Of a stretch of DNA of 64,000 nucleotides, positions 1 to 10,578 are shown piece by piece. The stretch's first letter is position 1, and each line of letters opens with the position of its first letter. The notes beneath the pieces were generated by a model. The model was not told the DNA's origin. It worked only from the letters and a program-made list of their open reading frames with translations, and did no database searches. Source of the stretch: FEB-7 sp963698265 (GTDB lineage Bacteria; Pseudomonadota; Gammaproteobacteria; Burkholderiales; Usitatibacteraceae); the NCBI GenBank assembly GCA_963698265.1, contig CAVOQC010000004.1:310001-374000 (forward strand). The letters are read 5' to 3'. Position numbers and translations under genes: made by a program.

Positions 1-101
1 GTGCCGGCAAGCAGGTCGACAAGGCGGTCGACACCGTCGGCAAGAAGGTGGAGGAAGCCGGCGAGAAGATCCAGGATGCGGCGCGCGATGCCAAGAAATA
101 G
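1..101 (+). CDS. C-terminal fragment of a small Lys-rich protein
   Basis: The third forward frame is open from the window edge to a TAG at 99-101 and gives 32 residues rich in Lys, Glu, Asp and Ala (ending DAARDAKK). It has no Cys and no hydrophobic stretch and looks like a charged amphipathic helix. Such tails occur in short stress-related hydrophilic proteins, which would suit the neighbourhood, but too little is present to name a family. The start lies outside the window. Confidence 0.5.
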   Translation, partial: AGKQVDKAVDTVGKKVEEAGEKIQDAARDAKK

Positions 102-131
102 TCCGGGATTCGCCGCGGCACGGCTGCGTCC

Positions 132-476
132 ATGATGGCCGACGCGGAGAGGCTCAACGCCGCGCAATTCCAGGAGGCGCTCCGGCAGGCCGCGCGCTTC
201 CGTGCCGGGCCGCCGATCGACGATCCGCTCGCCCAGGCCGTGGAACGCATCGAGCAGAATCCGGCGTTCTCGCAGTCGCGGCTGCTCGCGCGGCTGCTCG
301 TCGCGTTGACCTATCAGAAGGGAGAGTTCCGGCGCGCCGAGATCGCGGGGCTCGATGCGCCGACCGTCGCGCTCGCGATCGGGGTCATGGATGCGTTCGG
401 CGCCGGGACTTTCGCGACGGCCGAATGGGAAGCGGCGGTCTCGAAGGCTACCGCCGCCGGGCTCGGGGTGGCATGA
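132..476 (+). CDS. Hypothetical protein, 114 aa
   Basis: This is a predicted all-helical soluble protein with no signal peptide, Cys pairs or recognisable motif. It starts with two Met codons (132 and 135). Its TGA overlaps the ATG of the phospholipase D-type lipoprotein gene in an ATGA junction (473-476), so the two are probably translationally coupled. I do not recognise the family. The GC-rich third positions and the coupling support a real gene; no function can be read from the sequence. Confidence 0.6.
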   Translation: MMADAERLNAAQFQEALRQAARFRAGPPIDDPLAQAVERIEQNPAFSQSRLLARLLVALTYQKGEFRRAEIAGLDAPTVALAIGVMDAFGAGTFATAEWEAAVSKATAAGLGVA

Positions 477-1882
477 CCACCGTGCGTCCGGCAGGATCGC
501 GGCGCCTCGGGGCGCACGCGGTGCTGGCCTCGCTGCTCATCGCTGTCGCAGGTTGTACCGCGTTGCCAGTCCTCGTGCCGGACCTGTCGGCGTACCCGCC
601 CCGCCAGGCGGTGCGGCTCGACGGCCCCGGCGGTCCCCTTTCGGCGAAGCAGAGCCGGGCCATCCTCGCGCGGCTCGCGAGCCGCGGTGAGGAGACCAGC
701 ATCTTCGAGCGGCACCTGGCGTTCGAGGAGCAGATCGCCGGCACTTCCCTCGTCACGGGAAACAGGGTCACGCTCCTGAAGGATGGCCCCGCGACCTTCC
801 AGGCGATGTTCGAGGCCATCGGCGCGGCGAGGGACCACGTCCATCTCGAGACATACGCGTTCGAGGATGACGAGGTCGGCCGCAAATTCGCGCAGGCGCT
901 CATGGACAGGAGGGCCGAAGGCGTGCACGTGAGCGTGATGTACGACAGCGTGGGGTCGATCAACACGCCGAAGGCGTTCTTCGCGGAGCTTGCCGACAGC
1001 GGCGTGAAAGTCCTGGAGTTCAACCCCATCAACCCGCTCAAGGCGAGGACCGGCTGGGACGTGAACCAGCGCGACCATCGCAAGCTCCTCGTCGTCGACG
1101 GGCGCATCGCCTTCGTGGGCGGCGTCAACATCAGCAGCGTGTATTCGGGAGGCTCTTTCCACTCCAGTTCCCGGCATCGCCCGGGGGGCGCCGCGCCATG
1201 GCGAGATACGCACGTGCAGATCGAAGGCCCCGTCGTCGCGAAGTTCCAGGATCTTTTCCTCGCCACGTGGGAGAAGCAGAAAGGTGGCGCCGTGCCGGCG
1301 CGGACCCTCTTTCCCCCGCCGGCCACGCCGGGCCGCGAGGTCGTGCGCGCCATCGGCAGCTCGCCCGACGAGCCGCTGAACCAGATCTACGCGACGCTCG
1401 TCTCGGCCATCCGGAACGCGCGGACGAGCGTCTACATCACCATCGCCTACTTCGTTCCGGATCCGCAGTTGCTCGCGACGCTCGAGGAGGCGGCGGGACG
1501 AGGCGTGGATGTGCGCCTCATCGTCCCGGGCCAGACCGACTTCTGGGCGGTGTTCCACGCGGGTCGCTCGCATTACGCGCAGATGCTCGAAGCGGGCGTG
1601 AAGATCCACGAGCGCCGCGGAGCGCTGCTGCACGCGAAGAGCGCGGTGATCGACGGCGTCTGGTCCACGGTCGGCTCGACCAACCTGGACTGGCGCAGCT
1701 TCCTGCTCAACGACGAGGTCAACCTCGTCGTCCTCGGGCAGGGCTTCGGTGCGCAAATGCAGGCCATGTTCAACGCGGACCTCGCGGAGTCCGCACCCGT
1801 GACGGCCGGCGAGTGGGCGCTGCGCCCGATCTCCGATCGACTCAAGGAAATCGCCGCGCGGGCGTGGGCGAGACTGCTGTAG
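473..1882 (+). CDS. Phospholipase D / cardiolipin synthase-like lipoprotein
   Basis: This 469-residue protein probably transfers phosphatidyl groups, as cardiolipin synthases of the PLD superfamily do. Two HKD catalytic motifs are visible: HRKLLVVD near residue 202 with a following GG, and HAKSAVID near residue 386 followed by GSTNLDWRS. The N-terminus is a lipoprotein signal with lipobox VAGC near residue 27, which places the enzyme on the periplasmic side of a membrane. The ATG at 473 was chosen because it starts the signal peptide and overlaps the upstream stop; an in-frame upstream ATG at 425 would put 16 polar residues before it. Its TAG shares one base with the GTG of the next gene. The family is secure, the exact lipid substrate is not. 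Confidence 0.88.
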   Translation: MTTVRPAGSRRLGAHAVLASLLIAVAGCTALPVLVPDLSAYPPRQAVRLDGPGGPLSAKQSRAILARLASRGEETSIFERHLAFEEQIAGTSLVTGNRVTLLKDGPATFQAMFEAIGAARDHVHLETYAFEDDEVGRKFAQALMDRRAEGVHVSVMYDSVGSINTPKAFFAELADSGVKVLEFNPINPLKARTGWDVNQRDHRKLLVVDGRIAFVGGVNISSVYSGGSFHSSSRHRPGGAAPWRDTHVQIEGPVVAKFQDLFLATWEKQKGGAVPARTLFPPPATPGREVVRAIGSSPDEPLNQIYATLVSAIRNARTSVYITIAYFVPDPQLLATLEEAAGRGVDVRLIVPGQTDFWAVFHAGRSHYAQMLEAGVKIHERRGALLHAKSAVIDGVWSTVGSTNLDWRSFLLNDEVNLVVLGQGFGAQMQAMFNADLAESAPVTAGEWALRPISDRLKEIAARAWARLL

Positions 1883-2766
1883 TGCGCGCGATCCTGCTGC
1901 TCGCCCTCCTGCTGCCCGCGGGTTGGTCGCGCGGCGAGGTACCCGATCCGGCGTCGCGGCTTCGGGCCGGCTATGCCGCGATGCGCGAGGCCACCGTGGA
2001 CAATGCGTTCCGCCGCCCGATGTACCTGCGCTCGCGCGAGAGCGCGGGAGGCGTGGCCGGCGAGGTCTACGCGCTCCTCGACTATCCCTACGCGCTCGCG
2101 GGCCCGGCCCTCGCGGGTCCGGCGGGCTGGTGCGAGATCCTGCTGCTGCACTTCAACACCAAGTACTGCCGTCCTTCCTTCGAGGCGGCGGACACCGTGC
2201 TGCACGTGGGCATCGGCACCAAGCACGACCAGGCGCTCGCGGACGCCTATCCGCTCGCCTTCACCTGGCGGGTCTCGGCCCGCAACGAGAGCTATCTCGC
2301 GGTCACGCTCGGCGCGGGCGAGGGGCCGCTCGACACGCGCGACTACCGCATTGTCCTCGAGGCGGCGCCCACGGAGGCCGGCCGCACGATCATGCGGCTC
2401 TCCTATGCGTATGCGTACGGTCCCCTGGGTCGATTCGCCATGCAGGTCTACCTGGCAACCGTGGGGCGCGACAAGGTCGGTTTCACGATCGCCGGGCGCG
2501 ACGCCGACGGCAATCCCGCTCTCGTGGGCGGCCTGCGGGGCGTGGTGGAGCGCAATGCGATGCGCTATTTCCTCGCCATCGATGCCATCCTGGCCGCGCC
2601 CGCGCGGCCGGCGCTGGCGCGCCGCGAAGCGGCCCAGCGCACATGGTTCGCCGCCACTGAGCGCCATCCGCGGCAATTGCACGAGATGGCGATCGCGGAC
2701 TATCTCGAGATGAAGCGACGCGAGTTCGCAAGGCAGCTGGCGAAGGACGAGCCTGCCGCCCGCTAG
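1882..2766 (+). CDS. Hypothetical secreted protein, 294 aa
   Basis: The GTG at 1882 overlaps the last base of the phospholipase D-type gene. The first 18 residues (VRAILLLALLLPAGWSRG) form a short signal peptide, so the product is probably periplasmic. The body has several aromatic-rich beta-type stretches and a basic helical C-terminus, but no catalytic motif I recognise. One-base coupling with the PLD-type lipoprotein suggests a shared envelope role. No family assignment is offered. Confidence 0.7.
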   Translation: MRAILLLALLLPAGWSRGEVPDPASRLRAGYAAMREATVDNAFRRPMYLRSRESAGGVAGEVYALLDYPYALAGPALAGPAGWCEILLLHFNTKYCRPSFEAADTVLHVGIGTKHDQALADAYPLAFTWRVSARNESYLAVTLGAGEGPLDTRDYRIVLEAAPTEAGRTIMRLSYAYAYGPLGRFAMQVYLATVGRDKVGFTIAGRDADGNPALVGGLRGVVERNAMRYFLAIDAILAAPARPALARREAAQRTWFAATERHPRQLHEMAIADYLEMKRREFARQLAKDEPAAR

Positions 2767-2915
2767 GGTTTCGGCTTGTCCTCGTCCTTGTCCTTGACCT
2801 GGTTCTTGCCCTTCTCGTCCCCTTGTCTTAGCGCTTGGGCTGGGCCTTGTCGGCGGCCTTCCCCTTCATGGTGGAGCGATCGAGGCCAGGGGCAGGGACG
2901 GCGCGCGACGGAGCG

Positions 2916-3299
2916 CTAGGGCACCAATAGTGGAGTTGGTGGCTCCACGTCCGTCGCTGCTTCCGTTGCTTCCGGTGCGGCGGGTGCAGCGGCTGCGATG
3001 GACTTCTCCGGCGCATGCAGGTCTTTCGAGACGTGGTCGAGGGCCTTCTGCATCGTTTCCCAGGCTGCCTTCAGGCCGGCCTCCGATTGCGTGGCGGCCG
3101 CGGGGCTCGCCGTGCGAAACGCGTCTAACGACCGCTGGGCCGCATTGCGGGCGAGGCGAAGCTCCTTGAGGCGACGCTCGTAGGCGGTGCGCGCCACGCC
3201 GTCGGCCTTCTTGCCCTCGGCCTGGAGGACGGTGACGGCCTCGTCCCATTGCTTGAAGTGCGAGCGCATGCCCGCGAGATAGTCCGGATTCGTGTCCAT
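2916..3299 (-). CDS. Coiled-coil protein of the sll1863 stress type
   Basis: This 127-residue protein begins MDTNPDYLAGM and has one long heptad-like helical region (about residues 5-95, rich in Ala, Glu, Lys and Arg), then an Ala/Pro-rich tail. The pattern (LKELRLARNAAQRSLDAF, then ETMQKALDHV) resembles the small sll1863-type proteins annotated as stress responsive. It has no signal peptide, membrane segment or Cys. It is divergent from the DUF3096-CsbD group across a 204 bp gap holding an inverted repeat at 3379-3394. Family assignment is by resemblance only. Confidence 0.65.
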   Translation of the reverse strand: MDTNPDYLAGMRSHFKQWDEAVTVLQAEGKKADGVARTAYERRLKELRLARNAAQRSLDAFRTASPAAATQSEAGLKAAWETMQKALDHVSKDLHAPEKSIAAAAPAAPEATEAATDVEPPTPLLVP

Positions 3300-3378
3300 C
3301 GTGGCGCTCCTTGGCGTGGGCGATCGTCAGGAAACTGGATCGCATGAAAAAAAGGTATCAGTCGCCCGCGAAGCGATC

Positions 3379-3394
3379 TGTTCGGTAGCGAACA
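3379..3394. promoter_or_regulatory. Perfect inverted repeat between divergent stress genes
   Basis: TGTTCG-GTAG-CGAACA is a perfect six-base inverted repeat. It lies 80 bp upstream of the minus-strand coiled-coil gene and 110 bp upstream of the DUF3096 gene. The place and symmetry suggest an operator for a dimeric regulator acting on one or both genes. It does not match the proteobacterial LexA spacing (CTGT-N8-ACAG). No clear -35/-10 pair was found beside it. Confidence 0.35.
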
Positions 3395-3503
3395 AAAGCC
3401 GTTGCCGCAATGTTCTCCAGCGCACCGACGCGGGGTGCCGCCGGCGCTAGTCTCGGGTTTCCGACCGACCACCCTTGGCCGGCCGGCCCATGCGGGAGAC
3501 ACC

Positions 3504-3659
3504 ATGAATATCGCCTTGACCATTGGACCCCTGTTCGCGCTCATCGCGGGAATCCTGATCCTTGCCGTCCCGCGCCTGCTCAACTACATCGTCGCCGCGT
3601 ACCTGATCGTCATCGGGCTGATCGGCCTCTTCGGCGCCAGCGGGATGCACTGGCGGTGA
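3504..3659 (+). CDS. DUF3096 small membrane protein, 51 aa
   Basis: This tiny hydrophobic protein has two transmembrane stretches (about residues 4-24 and 27-45) joined by a short PRLLNY turn, the signature arrangement of DUF3096. The ATG at 3504 follows GGGAGACACC, which serves as ribosome-binding site. Its TGA overlaps a GTG of the next gene. It is the first of three overlapping small genes ending in csbD, so a general stress or envelope role is likely. The molecular function of the family is unknown. Confidence 0.75.
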   Translation: MNIALTIGPLFALIAGILILAVPRLLNYIVAAYLIVIGLIGLFGASGMHWR

Positions 3660-3967
3660 GGGCACATCCTGTGCGCTGGCTGGTCGCCGCCGGGGCCGCC
3701 TCCGGCGTTGCCGGCGGCGTATACGTCGCCGCCGCCATGACCGCGACCTCGATGGCCGGCACTTTCAGCGTGACGGAATCGAGCCTGAATGCGCGGCAGT
3801 CCGAGACGGAAACCGCCTGGCGCCAGGCGTCGGCGAGATATGTCGCGGCGCGCGCCAAATGCAAGGCCCTGAAGGGCAAACGAAAAGACCTGTGCAACAC
3901 CGTGGCCCGGGAGGAGGGAAAGCACCCCGCCTTGCCGGACACCCCAACCAAGGAAACCGCACCATGA
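3656..3967 (+). CDS. Hypothetical small exported protein with a Cys pair
   Basis: The 103-residue reading uses the GTG at 3656, which overlaps the DUF3096 stop (GTGA); a second GTG at 3671 is an alternative. An Ala/Gly/Val-rich hydrophobic N-terminal segment could be a signal peptide or anchor. The middle has KCKALKGKRKDLC, a Cys pair of a kind often seen in small betaproteobacterial periplasmic proteins. The C-terminus is polar. The stop overlaps the csbD ATG (ATGA at 3964-3967). No named family is recognised. Confidence 0.55.
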   Translation: MRAHPVRWLVAAGAASGVAGGVYVAAAMTATSMAGTFSVTESSLNARQSETETAWRQASARYVAARAKCKALKGKRKDLCNTVAREEGKHPALPDTPTKETAP

Positions 3968-4164
3968 ACTGGGATCGCATCGAAGGAAACTGGAAGCAAT
4001 TCAAGGGCAACGTGAAAGAACAGTGGGGCAAGCTCACCGACGACCAGCTCGACGTCATCGCCGGCAAGCGCGACCACCTGACAGGCTTCATCCAGGAGAC
4101 CTACGGCATCACGAAGGAGGCCGCGAAGAAGCAGGTGGCTGCCTGGCAGGAGCGTCAAAAGTAG
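3964..4164 (+). CDS. CsbD family stress protein, 66 aa
   Basis: The N-terminus MNWDRIEGNWKQFKG, then VKEQWGKLTDDQL and IAGKRDHLTGFIQETYGI, match the CsbD-like family along the full length. Members are small, soluble, helical and abundant under general stress in many bacteria; the biochemical role is unknown. It is translationally coupled to the two genes before it. Its last ten bases overlap, on the opposite strand, the edge of a transposase relic, so the gene sits exactly at the border of an old insertion. Confidence 0.9.
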   Translation: MNWDRIEGNWKQFKGNVKEQWGKLTDDQLDVIAGKRDHLTGFIQETYGITKEAAKKQVAAWQERQK

Positions 4165-4290
4165 AAGCCCCCCGCTCGCAGCGCGAAGGCCGCGCAGGTA
4201 GATCCTCGCTCGTTGGGCAGGATCTCCGCGTAGGCCAGCCGCGAGTAGTCGTTTGACGGCGCGAACCGATCAGTGTGCGGTGGCGCACCG
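4155..4290 (-). pseudogene. Relic of an IS481-type transposase (internal fragment)
   Basis: On the minus strand the last codons before a TGA at 4155-4157 read SNDYSRLAYAEILPNERG, followed by STCAAFALRAGGFYF. This closely resembles the catalytic-core segment of IS481-family transposases (D/N-D-Y-S-R-L-A-Y-x-E-x-L-x-D-E-x-x-x-T). In an intact enzyme this segment is internal, so both ends are missing: the protein stops abruptly after FYF and the upstream frame (APPHTDRFAP) soon loses similarity. No terminal inverted repeat is visible. This is a dead fragment, not an active element. Confidence 0.65.
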
Positions 4291-4427
4291 ACATGCGGGA
4301 GACGCGGCGCGCAACCTGCGAAGCGAGTCGTGCCCGGCATTCCGCCGGATGGGGCATCGCGGGAAGGTGCCTTCGCGGGCCGGAAGCAAACGCGGTCGCG
4401 CAGGCACCCCCAAACAGGAGTGTTTCC

Positions 4428-5222
4428 ATGCACAAGTTTCTCAAGATCGTCGCCCTCTTCCTGGCGACGCTGTTGCCGGCCCATGCGCAGGCGGCCAACA
4501 CCTTCGGTACCGATTTCAGCGACCTCTGGTGGAATCCCCAGGAGAGCGGATGGGGCGCGAACCTCGCGCACCAGGGCGACACGATCTTCATGACGCTCTT
4601 TGCCTACGGCTCGGATTCGAAGCCGAAGTGGTACGTGGCGAGCTCCATGGCTTCCCGGAACGCGGATGAGACCACCCACGCCTTCGATGGCACGCTCTAC
4701 GAGACCACCGGGCCCTACCTCGGCTCGGCCTTCAATCCGGCTGACGTGACGATGCGCGCGGTGGGTAGTGCCTCGCTGCTCTTCTCCGGCATCAATTCGG
4801 CAACGCTGTCCTACAGCATCGACGGCGTCAACGTCAGCAAGCAGGTCACGCGGCAGACATTCAGGAACAACAACCTCGGCGGGTCGTACTTCGGCGCGCA
4901 GGTTGGCGACAAGTCGTTCTGCGGCGCAGAGGACGGTCCGATCGAGAGCGTCGCTCGCTACGCCATCGTCCATTCCGGCTCCTATGTCGAGATCACCGCC
5001 ACGCTCAGTGACGTGTTTCTGCAGTGCGTCTACACCGGCGACTACATCCAGCAGGGGAGCGTGGGCGAGATCCAGGGCACCTATTCCTGCTCCAACGGGG
5101 CGAGCGGCTCCTTCTTCGCCGCGGAAATCGAGGCGAGCGACAAGGGATTCCTCGCGCGCTACTATGCGACCCGCTCGAGCGGGTGCGTCGAGTCGGGCAT
5201 CATCGGCGGCGCGAAGCGCTAG
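4428..5222 (+). CDS. Secreted protein with an SDLWWNPxESGWG domain, 264 aa
   Basis: The ATG at 4428 begins a clear Sec signal peptide (MHKFLKIVALFLATLLPAHA, then QAA). The mature protein opens with DFSDLWWNPQESGWG and later has DTIFMTLFAYG and PKWYVASS, a domain found repeatedly in extracellular proteins of beta- and gammaproteobacteria but without a known activity. The C-terminal half has four or more Cys (FCGAEDG, LQCVYTG, YSCSNG, SGCVESG), probably in disulfides. An in-frame codon further upstream at 4275 would bury the signal peptide and was rejected. Upstream lies an IS relic. Confidence 0.75.
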   Translation: MHKFLKIVALFLATLLPAHAQAANTFGTDFSDLWWNPQESGWGANLAHQGDTIFMTLFAYGSDSKPKWYVASSMASRNADETTHAFDGTLYETTGPYLGSAFNPADVTMRAVGSASLLFSGINSATLSYSIDGVNVSKQVTRQTFRNNNLGGSYFGAQVGDKSFCGAEDGPIESVARYAIVHSGSYVEITATLSDVFLQCVYTGDYIQQGSVGEIQGTYSCSNGASGSFFAAEIEASDKGFLARYYATRSSGCVESGIIGGAKR

Positions 5223-5225
5223 AAG

Positions 5226-5241
5226 GACCCGTGAGCGGGTC
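5226..5241 (+). terminator. Short GC hairpin after the secreted protein gene
   Basis: GACCCG-TGAG-CGGGTC forms a perfect six-pair stem four bases after the stop at 5222. No U-run follows, so it is at best a weak or Rho-assisted terminator or an mRNA 3' stabiliser before alaS. Confidence 0.3.
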
Positions 5242-5329
5242 GGCTCCGGCCGGCCCGCGCGAGCGGCGCCGGTAGCGGACCGTGCATTTGGTATCCTTGC
5301 GGTTTCGCCCGAAGCGCCCTCCGCATCCC

Positions 5330-7954
<2,625 letters not shown>

Positions 7955-7984
7955 CCGCGGCCTGCCGGGGAGCGCGCGAGGACC

Positions 7985-9283
7985 ATGGGCCACACCGGAT
8001 TTCTCCTGCCCGAGCACGAGCTGCGCCATGCGCTCAACGACGAGGTGCATTCGCGGCCGCCCGTGCGCCTCGCCGGGGCGCAGCACGTGGTCTACCTCGC
8101 GATTCGCCACGATCCCGCGGACCGCGCGGCCCACCGCCGGGCGCTCGCATACATGGCGGAGGCTGCGGGAACCCCGGTCGCGCCCGGAGTCGACCACGCG
8201 GTCGTCACGCTTTCCGGCGGACTGCGCTTCAAGTGGGAGGGGCACTCCGAGTTCGCGAGCTACACCTTCTTCGCCGAAGGCGCGGGGGAACTGGCGCCCG
8301 CCGCGGTGCTCGAGCGCGCCGGCTGGCCCGCCATCGCGATCTCGATCCCCGGCGAGGTGGTGGTTGCCGTGTCCATCGATCTCGTTCCCTTCCCGGGGGA
8401 GGCGCCGCCGGCGGATGCCTTCCGCACGTCCGGCGACACCGTCGTCGGCGGAGCGGTGGCCGCGGGCCGGGGGTGGGGGTACACGGATTTCCGCATCCGC
8501 GAGGACGGCTTCACGCGCATCCTGCTGCTCAACCGCGAGATGGGACTCGGACAGGCGGGGCGGATGGTGCAGCGCCTGCTCGAGATCGAGACCTACCGCA
8601 TGATGGCGCTTTCCGCCTTCCCCGTGGCGCGCAAGGCCGCGCCGGACCTGGGCGCCATGGAAATCGAACTCGCCGCCATCGTGGAGCGCATCGCCGGGGC
8701 CACGCCCGAGGACGAGGCGAAGCTCCTCGACGACCTCACGCACCTCGCCGCACGGGTGGAACATCTCCAGAGCGCGACGCGCTTCCGCTTCGAGGCCGCC
8801 GAGGCCTACGACGCGATCGTCATGCGCCGCCTCGCGGAACTTCGCGAGGTGCGCATCCCGGGGCTGTCCACGATCGAGGAATTCCTGCACAGGAGGCTCG
8901 CGCCCGCCATGGCGACCTGTCGCAGCACCTCCAGGCGGATCGCGAACCTGGCCGAGCGTGTCACCCGGGCCAGCGCATTGCTGCGCACGCGGGTGGACAT
9001 CGAGCGCGAACAGCAGAACCAGAAGATCCTCGAGGCGATGAACCGCCGGGGGCGCCTGCAGTTGCGGCTGCAGCAGGCGGTGGAGGGGCTCTCGGTGGTC
9101 GTCATCACCTACTACGGCGTGTCGCTGGTGGGCGTGCTCGCCAAGGCGGCGAAGGCGGCCGGCCTCGACTGGAACCCCGACGTCGTGATGGGCATCGCCA
9201 TCCCGGTCGTCGCCGCCGCGGTATTCGGCGGCGTGCGCCGCGTGCGCCGGGCGCTCGAAGGCGAGGACAAGGCCGCATCGTGA
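7985..9283 (+). CDS. DUF3422 family membrane-anchored protein
   Basis: This 432-residue protein starts with the family's HELRHALNDEVHSRPP segment. It continues through a mixed domain (FASYTFFAEG; RILLLNREMGLGQAGRM), a long helical region (residues about 220-360, with MNRRGRLQLRLQQAVEGLS) and two C-terminal hydrophobic segments (about 365-385 and 395-415). DUF3422 proteins are widespread in proteobacteria; no activity is established. Its TGA overlaps the GTG of the Nudix gene, which suggests co-expression. Confidence 0.85.
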   Translation: MGHTGFLLPEHELRHALNDEVHSRPPVRLAGAQHVVYLAIRHDPADRAAHRRALAYMAEAAGTPVAPGVDHAVVTLSGGLRFKWEGHSEFASYTFFAEGAGELAPAAVLERAGWPAIAISIPGEVVVAVSIDLVPFPGEAPPADAFRTSGDTVVGGAVAAGRGWGYTDFRIREDGFTRILLLNREMGLGQAGRMVQRLLEIETYRMMALSAFPVARKAAPDLGAMEIELAAIVERIAGATPEDEAKLLDDLTHLAARVEHLQSATRFRFEAAEAYDAIVMRRLAELREVRIPGLSTIEEFLHRRLAPAMATCRSTSRRIANLAERVTRASALLRTRVDIEREQQNQKILEAMNRRGRLQLRLQQAVEGLSVVVITYYGVSLVGVLAKAAKAAGLDWNPDVVMGIAIPVVAAAVFGGVRRVRRALEGEDKAAS

Positions 9284-9831
9284 GCGACGAGACCTTCGCG
9301 TTCTGCCCGCGCTGCGCCCGGCCCCTGGCCGAGCGCGCCATCGCCGACGACAGCGGCGAGGACGTCGTGCGCCGCGCCTGCCCGGACGAGGCCTGCGGCT
9401 TCATCCAGTGGAAAAACCCCGTGCCCGCGGTCGGCGCGCTTGTGGAGCACGAGGGGGAGATCATCCTTGCCCGCAACCGGGCCTGGCCCGAAGGCTGGTT
9501 CGCGCTGGTCACCGGTTATCTCGAGGCGCGCGAGGATCCCCGCGCGGCGGTGGTTCGCGAGGTGAAGGAGGAACTCGGTCTCGACGTGGTGGAGACGAAC
9601 CTCATCGGCAACTACATCTTCGAGCGCAAGAACGAGGTGATGCTCTGCTACCACGCGGTCGCCACCGGGACGGTCACGCTGGGAGAGGAGATCGTCGAGT
9701 ACCGCAGGCACGCGCCGGCGGACCTGAAGCCCTGGCCGCGCGCCACCGGCTTCGCGGTGGCCGACTGGATGCGCTCGCGCGGGCTCGAATTCGAGTTCGT
9801 CGATTTCAAGGTCGATGCCCCGCGGAAATGA
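9280..9831 (+). CDS. Zinc-ribbon Nudix hydrolase
   Basis: This 183-residue protein has an N-terminal zinc ribbon (C9, C12, C34, C39: CPRC and CPDEAC) followed by a full Nudix box, G79-x5-E-x7-REVKEELGL (residues 79-101). Nudix enzymes cleave nucleoside diphosphates linked to another moiety using Mg at this box. Zinc ribbon plus Nudix recalls NADH pyrophosphatases, but the protein is shorter, so the substrate stays open. The GTG at 9280 overlaps the DUF3422 stop (GTGA). Confidence 0.88.
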   Translation: MSDETFAFCPRCARPLAERAIADDSGEDVVRRACPDEACGFIQWKNPVPAVGALVEHEGEIILARNRAWPEGWFALVTGYLEAREDPRAAVVREVKEELGLDVVETNLIGNYIFERKNEVMLCYHAVATGTVTLGEEIVEYRRHAPADLKPWPRATGFAVADWMRSRGLEFEFVDFKVDAPRK

Positions 9832-9851
9832 CCCATGGAGAATCCGCACCG

Positions 9852-10574
9852 ATGACCGGCCCTCAGTTGAACACGCCCGATGGGGCGGCTCGCGTGGCGG
9901 CCTACCTGCGCGCCGCGGGGCTCGACCAAATCGAAGGCCACGAAGACGAGGTGGCGCTCGCGATCGCGGACTTCCTCGAGGCCATGGCCGACAAGGTCGC
10001 GATAGGCGACGCGGCGTCCCTCTACGCCTATCCGGTGCCGATGCTGACCGAGGACGGCACTTGCTCCCTGCCGGATGCGCTGGCCCCGGTTCCCTACGAC
10101 CTCACCGGCATCCTCGGCGGCCGAAGCGAGCAGGCCACGAGGCGCCTTGCGCTCCTCGAGCGGCTCGTGGAGCGGGCCCAGGAGACGACCGGATCCGACT
10201 GGGTGGGCATCTACCAGCGCCGCATGACTCCCGCGGGATCGCCCGTGCTGGTGAAGCTCGCCTACGTCGGGCGCGCGAGCCGGGCCGAATTCCCGCTCAC
10301 GCCGGAGTTCGCGGCGGGCAGCACGAACAGCACGGTCGGACTCACCGGGCGGGCCCTGGTGATAGACGACGTGAAGCGCCACGTGGCGGACGGCGGCGGC
10401 TTCTACGTGTGCGACGGGGAAGTGCAATCGGAGGCGTGCCTGCCGCTCCTCGACGACGCGCGCGCGGTCGTCGGGATCGTCGATGCGGAGGCGAAGCCGC
10501 GGTCGTTCTACAACCCGGTGCGGCTCGCCACGCTCTCCGCGCTTGCGATCGTCGCCGGCGCGGTGCTTCCCTGA
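9852..10574 (+). CDS. GAF domain-containing protein
   Basis: The reading used gives 240 residues starting MTGPQLNTPDG, with GGAG 11 bases before the ATG. An alternative ATG at 9828 overlaps the Nudix stop (ATGA) and would add eight residues. After a helical N-terminal part (about 1-95), a GAF-like sensor fold covers the rest: SDWVGIYQRR, LVKLAYVGRASRAEFPL, a Ser/Thr-rich loop, EACLPLLDDARAVVGIVDAE and a closing helix. There is no output domain, so it may bind a small molecule or act on a partner. The ligand is unknown. Confidence 0.75.
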   Translation: MTGPQLNTPDGAARVAAYLRAAGLDQIEGHEDEVALAIADFLEAMADKVAIGDAASLYAYPVPMLTEDGTCSLPDALAPVPYDLTGILGGRSEQATRRLALLERLVERAQETTGSDWVGIYQRRMTPAGSPVLVKLAYVGRASRAEFPLTPEFAAGSTNSTVGLTGRALVIDDVKRHVADGGGFYVCDGEVQSEACLPLLDDARAVVGIVDAEAKPRSFYNPVRLATLSALAIVAGAVLP

Positions 10575-10578
10575 GGCC

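Noticed and set aside
2763..2870. Minus-strand Lys/Asp-rich peptide (ends KDKDEDKPKP) beside a 13-codon frame starting MKGKAADKAQPKR
   Set aside because: The two pieces are in different frames, so at best a frameshifted remnant; too short and low in complexity to call a gene.
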